From NCBI RefSeq assembly GCF_001654495.1, contig NZ_CP015849.1, positions 2,184,501-2,248,500 on the forward strand: a DNA stretch of 64,000 nt, read 5' to 3'. The DNA comes from Streptomyces sp. SAT1 (lineage in GTDB: Bacteria; Actinomycetota; Actinomycetes; Streptomycetales; Streptomycetaceae). This document shows, one piece after another, positions 1 to 7,636 of the stretch. The notes under the pieces were generated by a model that saw only the letters and a list, made by a program, of their open reading frames with translations, was not told the origin of the DNA and searched no databases. The stretch's first letter is position 1, and every line of letters starts with the position of its first letter. Position numbers and translations under genes: made by a program.

Positions 1-267
1 CGTCACCTCGCGACCCCGAAACGCCAGCTTGATCAGCGCCTCGTGCTGAATGCGGAGGGCAGGGCGCTGGAAGGGCTCCGGCCGTGCGGACCCCCCGGCC
101 CCGGCCCCGGCGAAGGCAATACCGGCACCCCGCTGCCCGGCACCCCACGCTGCCCGGCACCCCACCGGCCCGACCGAACCGGCCCGCGCACCGCCCGCCA
201 GGTGTACGCGGCGGAGCACAGGGCAGGCGCAGAACAGACCACCGGGCCCCGGCTCCCGAAAAGCCAC

Positions 268-339
268 GGAGAACCGGAGCACCGGAGGACTGGAGGACTG
301 GAACACCGGAGGACTGGAGCACCGGAGCACCGGGAGACC
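268..339. repeat. 8-bp tandem repeat, nine units
   Basis: Nine consecutive 8-bp units occur here, variants of GGAGCACC, GGAGGACT and GGAACACC. They lie about 55 bp upstream of the STAS-ANTAR start codon, in its presumed leader. Every unit starts GG and most end CC or CT. No coding use is apparent. This type of array is prone to slippage. Confidence 0.85.
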
Positions 340-394
340 GGGAAGGCAGGGGGGCGACGAGACGAGCGGGACGACGGGCGGGACAGGGCGGGAC

Positions 395-1141
395 ATGACC
401 TCAGGGACACCACCTCCACCTCTCGCGCGGCGGCTGGACGCGCCGGCCGCTCCGCTGGCCATCGCCGCGCACGTCCGCCCGGACGGCCGGGCCCGGCTCG
501 CCCCGAGCGGAGAGCTGGTGCACGGCTGCGCGGACACGCTGGCCAAGGCGCTCGCCGAACTGCCGCCCCGAACCTGCCGGATCGACCTGGACATGGCCGG
601 GGTGACGTTCATGGACTCGGCGGGTCTCGGCTTCCTGGAGGCGCTCGACGCGCACGGCCGCTGCCATCTCGTCCCCGTCACGGCCACCGGCTGGACGGGG
701 CAGCCGCGCCGCGTCCTGGAACTGGCCGGCCTGGACACCGCCGACCCGCTGAACCCGTCCCCGGAGGATCCCGCGCCCCCCGCACCGGCCGCCCCCGCCC
801 CCGCCTCGGCGGTGGCCGTGGAGCGCGGGGAGCGGCTGCTCCAACTCCAGCGGGAGGTCGAGCAGCTGCGCCGGGCCATCGACTCCCGCCCGGTCATCGA
901 CCAGGCCCGCGGCATCCTGATGGCCGCCCACGCCTGCACCCCGCAGCAGGCCTGGGACATCCTCCGCGAGGCGTCCCAGCGCTCCAACACCAAGCTGCGG
1001 ACCGTGGCCTCCGCCGTCACCGCGGGCGCCCTGCCGGACGGGCCCCCGCCCCCGGAGGAGATCCGCGCGGCCCTGCGCGCCGCGCTGGCCCGGACGACCG
1101 CGTGCGGAGGAGGGAACGACGGGTACCCGGACCCCGAGTGA
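395..1141 (+). CDS. STAS-ANTAR domain regulator
   Basis: A 248-residue protein. The N-terminal half (about residues 20-110) is a STAS domain, as in anti-sigma antagonists, with the family core around DLDMAGVTFMDSAGLGFLE. After a Pro/Ala-rich linker and a short coiled stretch (RLLQLQREVEQLRRAI), the C-terminal part is an ANTAR RNA-binding domain with the typical VIDQARGILMA and SQRSNTKLR motifs. ANTAR proteins usually bind paired hairpins in nascent RNA and prevent termination, so this protein may link a partner-switching signal to antitermination. The ATG was chosen because the STAS homology begins just after it; the ribosome site is weak. A longer frame runs upstream but is low-complexity and probably not translated. 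Confidence 0.8.
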   Translation: MTSGTPPPPLARRLDAPAAPLAIAAHVRPDGRARLAPSGELVHGCADTLAKALAELPPRTCRIDLDMAGVTFMDSAGLGFLEALDAHGRCHLVPVTATGWTGQPRRVLELAGLDTADPLNPSPEDPAPPAPAAPAPASAVAVERGERLLQLQREVEQLRRAIDSRPVIDQARGILMAAHACTPQQAWDILREASQRSNTKLRTVASAVTAGALPDGPPPPEEIRAALRAALARTTACGGGNDGYPDPE

Positions 1142-1166
1142 CCACCCCAGGTCCGCAGGAGCCACC

Positions 1167-1331
1167 ATGAACATGCGAGAGCACACCCCCTCCCAGGCCG
1201 AGGGCGAACGCGACGACACCCCCACCCGCCGCACGGCCGACACCCCGGAACCGCCCTACCCGACCCCTTCCCAGGCCGAGGGCGACCGCGACGACCTCCC
1301 GGAGACGTCGGACGCGGCGGACGGCACCTGA
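1167..1331 (+). CDS. 54-residue repeat protein
   Basis: A small gene 25 bp after the STAS-ANTAR gene, with a ribosome site GCAGGA in front of ATG. The protein is acidic and hydrophilic with no membrane segment. It contains the motif TPSQAEG(E/D)RDD twice, each near one end, and the DNA carries the same motif as an imperfect direct repeat of about 30 bp. I recall small streptomycete proteins with PSQAEG motifs but know no function for them. The spacing suggests cotranscription with the upstream regulator. Confidence 0.6.
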   Translation: MNMREHTPSQAEGERDDTPTRRTADTPEPPYPTPSQAEGDRDDLPETSDAADGT

Positions 1332-1362
1332 GACCGGTCCGGCGCGGGATCCGGGGCCGGGC

Positions 1363-3105
1363 CTACGGGGACACCCCGGTGCCCGCCGCCGGGACGCCGC
1401 GCCGCGCTCGTTGCAGGGCCGTCAGCCTGTACACGTACAGCGCGGCCGCGACAGCCGTGGGGACCACGAGGAGCCGGAGGACCACGGCTGTCCAGCCCGT
1501 TGTGTTGAGGGCGTAGTCGCCGTGCGGCCGGTCGGCCCAGTCGGCGTGGTTGATCCTGGCCCAGTGGCACGTCCTCCAGAACTCCGGCCAGGTGACCAGG
1601 GTGAGCAGCCAGAGACTCCACCAGAGGTCGAGCCTGGCGGCGGGAGCCATGGCCCCGGCCCGGCCGGGCGGGCTGGAGGCGTGCCAGACGTCGTTGGCGA
1701 TCTGCTTGGGCAGGTAGAGGTTGCCGACCGGGACGAACCAGGCGAGGACGGCCATGCGAGGGTGGTGGCGCAGCCGCCCGGGGGCGAAGTGCTCGGCGGC
1801 GGCGCGTGCTTGGGTGAACCAGAGCAGCCAGCACACGACCAGCACCGCTCCCGAGCCGATCTGGAGTTTCCCCCAGAGGTCGGAGGCGGACCCGCCGTCC
1901 CAGTACTGGTAGGCCGCGTTGCCGTGCAGGGTGCTCGCCAGATAGAGCTGCCGGCCGGCCGTGCCCAGGGCCACCGCGGTGAACAGGGTGAGCGCCGCGT
2001 ACACGGCGATGGTGGCAGGCTCCGGCCGGTCCGCCCCCTCGCGTTCTTCGGCCAGGGTGCGCCGCGCCTCTCCGTCGTCCGGCGCCGCGGCGGGCTGCCG
2101 CTGCCATGCGTCCGGGGCGGTGAGCGGTCGGGTCGGTCCGGTCGGGGCGGCGTCCGGCGGCGGACCCGCCGGAGCGGGCATGGTCCCGGCAACCGCCCGG
2201 GTGTGCGGGTCCTCGTGGGCGAGCAGCCGGGCCGCGTCCTGTCCGAGCCGGGCCAGGACGGCGGCCGGCAGCCACGGTCCGCGGTGCCGGTACCGGGTCT
2301 CCTCCCGGGCCCGGAGCGTGTCGAGGGACGGCCGGGCGCCCGGGTCCTTGGCCAGGCAGTCCCGGACGAGGGGCAGGAGCGGCCCGGGGACGCCCGTGAG
2401 GTCCGGTTCCTCGTGCACCACGCGGTACATGACGGCGTGGGCCTGCCCCTGGGACGCCTCGAAGGCCAGGCGCCCGGCGGCGGCGAAGGCGAGCACGGCG
2501 CCGAGCGAGAAGATGTCGCAGGCCGGGGTGAGACGCTCACCGCGGATGTGTTCGGGGGCCATGAACCCGGGGGTGCCCACGACCGATCCGGTGGCGGTCA
2601 GACCGCCACCGGTCGGATCGTCCAGCGCGCGGACGATACCGAAGTCGATCACCTTCGGACCATCGACGGTGATCATGATGTTCGACGGCTTCAGATCCCG
2701 GTGGACGAGCCCGGCGGCGTGGATGTCGGCGAGGGCGCCGCACAGTCCGGACGCCAGGCCGCGCACGGACTGCTCCGGCAGCGGACCGTGCCGGCCCACC
2801 ACGTCGGCGAGGGTGGGTCCGGGGATGTAGGCGGTGGCGACCCAGGGCCGTTCGGCGTGCGGGTCGGCGTCCAGTACGGCGGCCGTCCAGTCCCCGCCGA
2901 CCTGCCGGGCCACGGCGATCTCGTGGGCGAACCGGGTCCGGAAGTCCGCAACCGCCGCCAGTTCGGCGCGGATCGACTTCACCGCCACCATCCGGCCCCG
3001 CGCCGACCGGGCGAGGTACACCACGCCCATACCGCCCTCGCCGAGCCGGCCCAGCAGCCGGTAGTCCGCGATCCGCTCCGGATCGTGTTCCCGCAGCGCC
3101 AGCAC
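1363..3105 (-). CDS. Ser/Thr protein kinase with membrane DUF4328 domain
   Basis: A PknB-type kinase of 580 residues. The N-terminal domain has a glycine loop (GRLGEGGMGVVYLA), the VAVK lysine, the catalytic HRDLKPSN loop, the DFG motif and an APE motif, so it should be active. A Pro/Ala-rich linker leads to a C-terminal region with several hydrophobic helices and the Trp-rich pattern of DUF4328 (SDLWGKLQIG, FVPVGNLYLPKQ), which would hold the protein in the membrane. The GTG at 3105 is preferred because GGGGAGG lies about 10 bases before it; a GTG pair eight codons upstream is possible. The substrate is unknown. It is transcribed towards the small repeat protein and converges with it. Confidence 0.85.
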   Translation of the reverse strand: MLALREHDPERIADYRLLGRLGEGGMGVVYLARSARGRMVAVKSIRAELAAVADFRTRFAHEIAVARQVGGDWTAAVLDADPHAERPWVATAYIPGPTLADVVGRHGPLPEQSVRGLASGLCGALADIHAAGLVHRDLKPSNIMITVDGPKVIDFGIVRALDDPTGGGLTATGSVVGTPGFMAPEHIRGERLTPACDIFSLGAVLAFAAAGRLAFEASQGQAHAVMYRVVHEEPDLTGVPGPLLPLVRDCLAKDPGARPSLDTLRAREETRYRHRGPWLPAAVLARLGQDAARLLAHEDPHTRAVAGTMPAPAGPPPDAAPTGPTRPLTAPDAWQRQPAAAPDDGEARRTLAEEREGADRPEPATIAVYAALTLFTAVALGTAGRQLYLASTLHGNAAYQYWDGGSASDLWGKLQIGSGAVLVVCWLLWFTQARAAAEHFAPGRLRHHPRMAVLAWFVPVGNLYLPKQIANDVWHASSPPGRAGAMAPAARLDLWWSLWLLTLVTWPEFWRTCHWARINHADWADRPHGDYALNTTGWTAVVLRLLVVPTAVAAALYVYRLTALQRARRGVPAAGTGVSP

Positions 3106-3330
3106 AGCAGACCGTCCTCCCCTCACCACCGCGCCGCACGGCGCGTGGACGACCAGTCAGGTCAGTGAAGAGACGCCCGGGGAGAACCGATGGTTTCGCC
3201 GCGCGGCGCGGCGCGTCGGGCGAGCGGCGGACGGACAGGCGGTCTTGGACCACTCGGGGGACCCAGCGGCGTGGCAGGTTCCCCGCGCTCCACCGCAGAT
3301 GAGAACGTTCCTGCGGCGGAGCGCCCGGAG

Positions 3331-3404
3331 TGGGGCGGGTGGGACTCGAACCCACGGCCGACGGATTATGAGTCCGCTGCTCTAACCGGCTGAGCTACCG
3401 CCCC
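3331..3404 (-). tRNA. tRNA with CAT anticodon (Ile2 or elongator Met)
   Basis: Read on the minus strand, this 74-nt gene starts GGGGCGGTAGCTCAG and ends CCCGCCCCA. It has a 7-bp acceptor stem, a GTTCGAGTC T-loop and the anticodon loop CTCATAA. The anticodon is CAT. It is not the initiator type, because the acceptor end is fully paired. A tRNA-Ile modified with lysidine and an elongator tRNA-Met cannot be separated by eye. The terminal CCA is not encoded. Confidence 0.93.
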
Positions 3405-3582
3405 GTCCGGCGCGTCGCGTACACGTGTGCGCGCCGTCTGCCGCAGCATAGCCGCTCATACGATCTCCTGCTTCGCCGTGGTCGGCTCGCCGCGGTCTTC
3501 CTGACCTTGAGGACTCCTGCGAGGTCACGGCGGTTCCCCCGAACATGGATCCGGTGGGTACCCGGGTGCGGGGCCGGACATG

Positions 3583-3603
3583 AAAAAGGACCCCGGAGGG
3601 TCC
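3583..3603 (-). terminator. intrinsic terminator of the tRNA-Asn pair
   Basis: On the minus strand a 6-bp stem GGACCC/GGGTCC with a 4-nt loop is followed directly by TTTTT. It lies 12 bp beyond the second tRNA-Asn, the right place to end that transcript. Confidence 0.85.
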
Positions 3604-3615
3604 TCGTTCAGCATG

Positions 3616-3688
3616 CTCCCCCGACTGGACTCGAACCAGTAACCTGCCGGTTAACAGCCGGCTGCTCTGCCAATTGAGCTACGGAGGA
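3616..3688 (-). tRNA. tRNA-Asn (GTT), second copy in transcript
   Basis: A 73-nt cloverleaf on the minus strand starting TCCTCCGTAGCTCAATTGG, with anticodon loop CTGTTAA (anticodon GTT) and T-loop GTTCGAGTC. CCA is not encoded. It appears identical over its whole length to the copy at 3694-3766, and the two are separated by 5 bp, so they are cotranscribed. Confidence 0.96.
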
Positions 3689-3693
3689 CCGAG

Positions 3694-3766
3694 CTCCCCC
3701 GACTGGACTCGAACCAGTAACCTGCCGGTTAACAGCCGGCTGCTCTGCCAATTGAGCTACGGAGGA
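3694..3766 (-). tRNA. tRNA-Asn (GTT), first copy in transcript
   Basis: Same sequence and structure as its neighbour, with anticodon GTT. It is the promoter-proximal copy of the tandem pair. The identity of the two copies points to a recent duplication or ongoing gene conversion. Confidence 0.96.
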
Positions 3767-3911
3767 ATGCCTCGTCGCATCGAACGCGTCTTCCGGGGTA
3801 GTCCCCGGTGAGCGCGCGCTCGCTGCGACACATACATTAGCGCAAGCAGGGGGGTGCTCCGCCAATCGGTTCCCCCGGGCTCCGACGTCGAGGCAAGGAA
3901 GGGTGGCCACC

Positions 3912-4214
3912 ATGCGCTACCGGCTCGTGTTCATCGCAGGGCTGGCTCTGGGTTACGTACTGGGCACCAAGGCGGGACGTGAGCGCTACGAGCAGCTCCG
4001 CAAGTCCGCCCGCCAGGTGGCGCAGAACCCCGCCGTGCGCAACACCGCGGAGACGGCGGCCCAGCAGGGGCGGCAGTTCGCGGGCAAGGCGTACCACGCG
4101 GTCAGCGACCGGGTCGGCGACCATGTCCCGGACTCGGTGGCGCAGCGGGTCCGCTCCCTGCGCGAGCGGGCCGGGGGCAACGGCGCGGACGACTGGGGCA
4201 CCAGCAACACCTGA
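3912..4214 (+). CDS. YtxH-like membrane-anchored protein
   Basis: A 100-residue protein. An N-terminal hydrophobic helix (MRYRLVFIAGLALGYVLG) is followed by the TKAGRERYEQLR motif typical of YtxH-like proteins and then an Ala/Gln/Arg-rich amphipathic region likely to form helices. It is predicted to sit in the cytoplasmic membrane with the tail in the cytoplasm. YtxH-type proteins are loosely linked to general stress in other Gram-positives, and no molecular role is established. The ATG is preferred over a GTG three codons upstream because GGAAGG is well spaced from it. Confidence 0.75.
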   Translation: MRYRLVFIAGLALGYVLGTKAGRERYEQLRKSARQVAQNPAVRNTAETAAQQGRQFAGKAYHAVSDRVGDHVPDSVAQRVRSLRERAGGNGADDWGTSNT

Positions 4215-4275
4215 ACCGGGGGAACCATCCGGCCCCCGCCCCACACGGGTGCCGGGATGCGGCAGAATTTTCCGC

Positions 4276-5730
4276 ATGGGGATAGTCGCCGGGTTGGACA
4301 GCTCACCTGATTTCACTCGCATCGTGGTCTGCGACACGGACACGGGGGCCGTGCTCCGGCAGGGCTACGCACCGCATCCGGTGGAGAGCCCCGAGGGGGG
4401 CGGCCGTCCGGCGGACGTGGATCCGCAGGCCTGGCTGCTCTCGCTCGGGGAGGCCGCGGGCGGCGGACTGCTGGAGGGCGTGCAGGCGATCGGCGTCTCC
4501 GCCCAGCAGAACGCGCTGGTGCCACTGGACGGCCAGGGCGCCACCGTGCGCCCGGCGCTGGTCGGCGGCGACCGGCGGGCCCAGGCCGCCGCGGCGGACC
4601 TCGTCGACTCCTTCGGCGGCCGGGAGGCGTGGGCGCAGGCGGTCGGCTCCGTGCCGCAGGCCGCCCAGCCGGTCACCAAGCTGCGCTGGCTCGCGAAGAA
4701 CGAGCCGGAGGCGGCCGGCCGCACGGCCGTGCTGATGCAGGCGCACGACTGGCTGGTGTGGCAGTTGCTGGGCCGCCCGGCGCGACGGACCACCGACCGC
4801 GGCGGCGCCTCCGGCACCGGCTACTGGTCGGCGGCCACCGGCGCCTACCGGCCCGACCTGGTCGAGCTGGCGCTCGGCCACCAGGCGGTGCTGCCCGAGG
4901 TGATCGGCCCCGCCGAGGCGGCCGGTACGACTCCGGAGGGGCTGCTGATCTCGGCCGGCACCGGGGAGACCATGGCCGCCGCCTTCGGCCTGGGCCTCGG
5001 GCGGGGGGACGCGGTGGTGTCGCTGGGCGCCTCCGGGTCGGTGATGGCCGTGCACCCCGAGGCGCTGGTGGACCAGAGCGGGATGATCACCTCGCTCGCC
5101 GACGCCACCGGCATGCATCTGCCGGTGGTGACCACGCTGAACGCCGTACGGACGCTGCGCGGCACCGCGGAGCTGCTGGGCCTGCCGGATCTGGAGGCCC
5201 TGTCCGAGCTGGCGACGAAGTCGACGCCGGGCTCGCACGGGCTGGTGCTGCTGCCGTATCTGGAAGGTGAGCGGACCCCCGCGCTGCCGCACACCGCCGG
5301 GACGCTGTCGGGTCTGCGGCGGGAGTCGATGAAGCCCGAGCACCTGGCGCGGGCCGCCTTCGAGGGCATGCTGTGCGGGCTCGTGGACGCGCTGGACGTG
5401 CTGCGCGGCCGGGGCGTGGAGGTGCGGCGCGTCTTCCTGCTCGGGCCGGCCGCCGAGCTGCCCGCGGTGCAGGCCGCGGCGCCCGCGCTGTTCGGCGCGC
5501 AGGTCGTCGTGCCGCAGCCCGCCGACTACGCGGCGATCGGCGCCGCCCGGCAGGCCGCGTGGGCGCTCGGCGTCTCGCAGGGCACCCTCGACCCGCGCGA
5601 TCCGCCCGCCTGGCAGGGCGCGGCGGCCCAGGTGCTGGAGCCGGGCGAGGACCTGGCGGTGGGCCAGGCGGTGCGCCAGCAGTACACGGCGGTGCGCGAA
5701 CAGACCCATCCGGGTGCGTTCGGCGCGTAG
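4276..5730 (+). CDS. FGGY-family carbohydrate kinase (xylulokinase-like)
   Basis: A 484-residue sugar kinase of the FGGY fold. The N-terminal phosphate-binding segment IVAGLDSSPDFTRIVVCD, the substrate segment IGVSAQQNALVPLD and the ATP-side motifs (VVSLGASGSVMA, LPYLEGERTP) fit the xylulokinase branch. It would phosphorylate a pentulose or similar ketose with ATP in the cytoplasm. The usual HG(M/Q)-D-G segment is altered here to SAQQNAL, so the substrate is uncertain. No ribosome site precedes the ATG. A CAGAAT sequence about 8 bases upstream could be a -10 element of a leaderless transcript. A strong hairpin follows the gene. Confidence 0.8.
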   Translation: MGIVAGLDSSPDFTRIVVCDTDTGAVLRQGYAPHPVESPEGGGRPADVDPQAWLLSLGEAAGGGLLEGVQAIGVSAQQNALVPLDGQGATVRPALVGGDRRAQAAAADLVDSFGGREAWAQAVGSVPQAAQPVTKLRWLAKNEPEAAGRTAVLMQAHDWLVWQLLGRPARRTTDRGGASGTGYWSAATGAYRPDLVELALGHQAVLPEVIGPAEAAGTTPEGLLISAGTGETMAAAFGLGLGRGDAVVSLGASGSVMAVHPEALVDQSGMITSLADATGMHLPVVTTLNAVRTLRGTAELLGLPDLEALSELATKSTPGSHGLVLLPYLEGERTPALPHTAGTLSGLRRESMKPEHLARAAFEGMLCGLVDALDVLRGRGVEVRRVFLLGPAAELPAVQAAAPALFGAQVVVPQPADYAAIGAARQAAWALGVSQGTLDPRDPPAWQGAAAQVLEPGEDLAVGQAVRQQYTAVREQTHPGAFGA

Positions 5731-5767
5731 TGCGCGGTGCGCCGCGTACGGGACACGCGTACGGGGC

Positions 5768-5802
5768 GCGCGGGGCGGCCGGGGTGTCCGGCCGCCGCGC
5801 GC
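5768..5802 (+). terminator. strong hairpin after the sugar kinase gene
   Basis: A 9-bp perfect stem (GGCGGCCGG/CCGGCCGCC) with a 5-nt loop, extended after one mismatch by five more GC pairs. There is no T run, as is common for streptomycete terminators. Confidence 0.7.
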
Positions 5803-5902
5803 TCCGATCGGGTTAATCAGTTGAGGTAACACGGGCGGAGTGTCCGACGATAGGTGCCAGGGGACATCGACCGCCCCCACCGCCGACTCCGAGAGACCCA
5901 GC

Positions 5903-7636
5903 GTGCTCATACGACTTCTGCGGACCTATCTCAGGCCCTACAGGAAACCCATCGCTCTTCTGGTGCTGCTTCAGTTCCTCCAGACCTGCGCCACCCTCTA
6001 CCTGCCCACGCTGAACGCCCACATCATCGACAAGGGCGTGGTGAAAGGTGACACGGATTACATCCTGACGTTCGGCGCCGTGATGATCGCCATCTCGCTG
6101 GCGCAGGTGGGATGCAACATCGGTGCCGTGTACTACGGCGCCAGGACCGCCTCCTCGCTCGGCCGGGACGTGCGGGCCGCCGTCTTCGACCGGGTGCAGT
6201 CCTTCTCGGCGCGCGAGGTCGGCCAGTTCGGCGCGCCCTCGCTCATCACGCGTACGACCAATGACGTCCAGCAGGTACAGATGCTGGCCCTGATGACGTT
6301 CACCCTGATGGTGTCGGCGCCCATCATGTGCGTGGGTGGTGTCGTGCTGGCCCTCGGCCTGGACGTGCCGCTGTCGGGCGTCCTGGTCGCCGTCGTACCG
6401 GTGCTGGGCATCTCCGTGACGCTGATCGTGCGCCGGCTGCGCCCGCTGTTCCGGTCCATGCAGACCCGCCTGGACACGGTGAACCGGGTGCTGCGCGAGC
6501 AGATCAGCGGCAACCGCGTCATCCGCGCCTTCGTCCGCGACACCTACGAGAACGACCGCTTCCGCGCGGCCAACGGCGAGCTGACCGAGATGTCCCTGGC
6601 CACCGGCCGGATGCTCTCGCTGATGTTCCCGATCGTGATGACGGTGGTCAATCTGTCGTCCATCGCGGTGGTGTGGTTCGGCGCCCACCGCATCGACAGC
6701 GGCGGCATGATGATCGGCGACCTCACCGCGTTCCTCGCCTATCTGATGCAGATCGTGATGTCCGTGATGATGGCCACCTTCATGTTCATGATGGTGCCGC
6801 GCGCGGAGGTCTGCGCCGAGCGCATCCAGGAGGTCATGGACACCGAGTCCAGCGTCGTCCCGCCCCTGGCGCCGGTGCGCGAGCTGCGCAGCCACGGCCA
6901 TCTGGAGCTGCGCGGGGCGGGCTTCCGCTACCCGGGCGCCGAGGAGCCGGTGCTGAAGGCCGTGGACCTGACCGCCCGGCCCGGCGAGGTGACCGCCGTG
7001 ATCGGCTCGACCGGCAGCGGCAAGTCCACCCTGCTGGGCCTGGTGGCGCGGCTGTTCGACGCGACCGACGGCGAGGTCCTGGTCGACGGCGCCGACGTGC
7101 GCACCCTGGACGCCAAGCTGCTGGCGCGGACCGTCGGCATGGTGCCGCAGAAGCCGTACCTGTTCGCGGGCACGGTCGCCACCAACCTTCGCTACGGCAA
7201 TCCGGACGCCACCGACGAGGAGCTGTGGCAGGCGCTGGAGGTGGCGCAGGCCAAGGACTTCGTCAGCAGGCTGGAGGGCGGTCTGGACGCGCCGATCTCG
7301 CAGGGCGGCACCAATGTGTCCGGCGGCCAGCGCCAGCGCCTGGCCATCGCCCGCACCCTGGTGCAGCGCCCGGAGATCTACCTCTTCGACGACTCCTTCT
7401 CCGCCCTCGACTACGCCACCGACGCGGCCCTGCGCGCCGCGCTCACCCGGGAGACGGCCGAGGCGACCGTCGTCATCGTCGCCCAGCGGGTGGCGACCAT
7501 CCGGGACGCCGACCGGATCATCGTCCTGGACGAGGGACGGGTCGTCGGCACCGGCCGCCATCACGAACTGATGGCGGGCAACGAGACGTACCGGGAGATC
7601 GTGCTCTCCCAGCTGACGGAAGCGGAGGCCGCCTGA
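5903..7636 (+). CDS. ABC exporter half with degenerate ATP site
   Basis: A 577-residue half transporter with an N-terminal six-helix exporter domain and a C-terminal nucleotide-binding domain. Walker A is GSTGSGKST and the signature VSGGQRQRL is canonical. Two catalytic positions are changed: Walker B reads LFDDSFSALD (Asp instead of the catalytic Glu) and the switch His is Gln (VAQRVATI). This is the standard pattern of the non-catalytic site in heterodimeric exporters (TM287/288 or TAP type). The partner gene follows with a 1-bp overlap. The GTG was chosen because membrane homology starts right after it. The substrate is unknown; drugs, lipids or peptides are typical of the family. Confidence 0.88.
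   Translation: MLIRLLRTYLRPYRKPIALLVLLQFLQTCATLYLPTLNAHIIDKGVVKGDTDYILTFGAVMIAISLAQVGCNIGAVYYGARTASSLGRDVRAAVFDRVQSFSAREVGQFGAPSLITRTTNDVQQVQMLALMTFTLMVSAPIMCVGGVVLALGLDVPLSGVLVAVVPVLGISVTLIVRRLRPLFRSMQTRLDTVNRVLREQISGNRVIRAFVRDTYENDRFRAANGELTEMSLATGRMLSLMFPIVMTVVNLSSIAVVWFGAHRIDSGGMMIGDLTAFLAYLMQIVMSVMMATFMFMMVPRAEVCAERIQEVMDTESSVVPPLAPVRELRSHGHLELRGAGFRYPGAEEPVLKAVDLTARPGEVTAVIGSTGSGKSTLLGLVARLFDATDGEVLVDGADVRTLDAKLLARTVGMVPQKPYLFAGTVATNLRYGNPDATDEELWQALEVAQAKDFVSRLEGGLDAPISQGGTNVSGGQRQRLAIARTLVQRPEIYLFDDSFSALDYATDAALRAALTRETAEATVVIVAQRVATIRDADRIIVLDEGRVVGTGRHHELMAGNETYREIVLSQLTEAEAA

Noticed and set aside
3616..3766. Duplicated tRNA-Asn as the attachment site of an integrative element
   Set aside because: Both copies are complete, 5 bp apart, and no integrase or element is beside them. 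A plain tandem duplication is enough.
4276..5730. Specific assignment as xylulokinase xylB
   Set aside because: No xylose isomerase or xylose transporter lies beside it and the substrate segment is altered, so only the FGGY family is claimed.
6328..7635. In-frame 5' extension of the second ABC gene
   Set aside because: The extension is an out-of-frame reading of the first ABC gene. The true start overlaps that gene's stop as TGATG.
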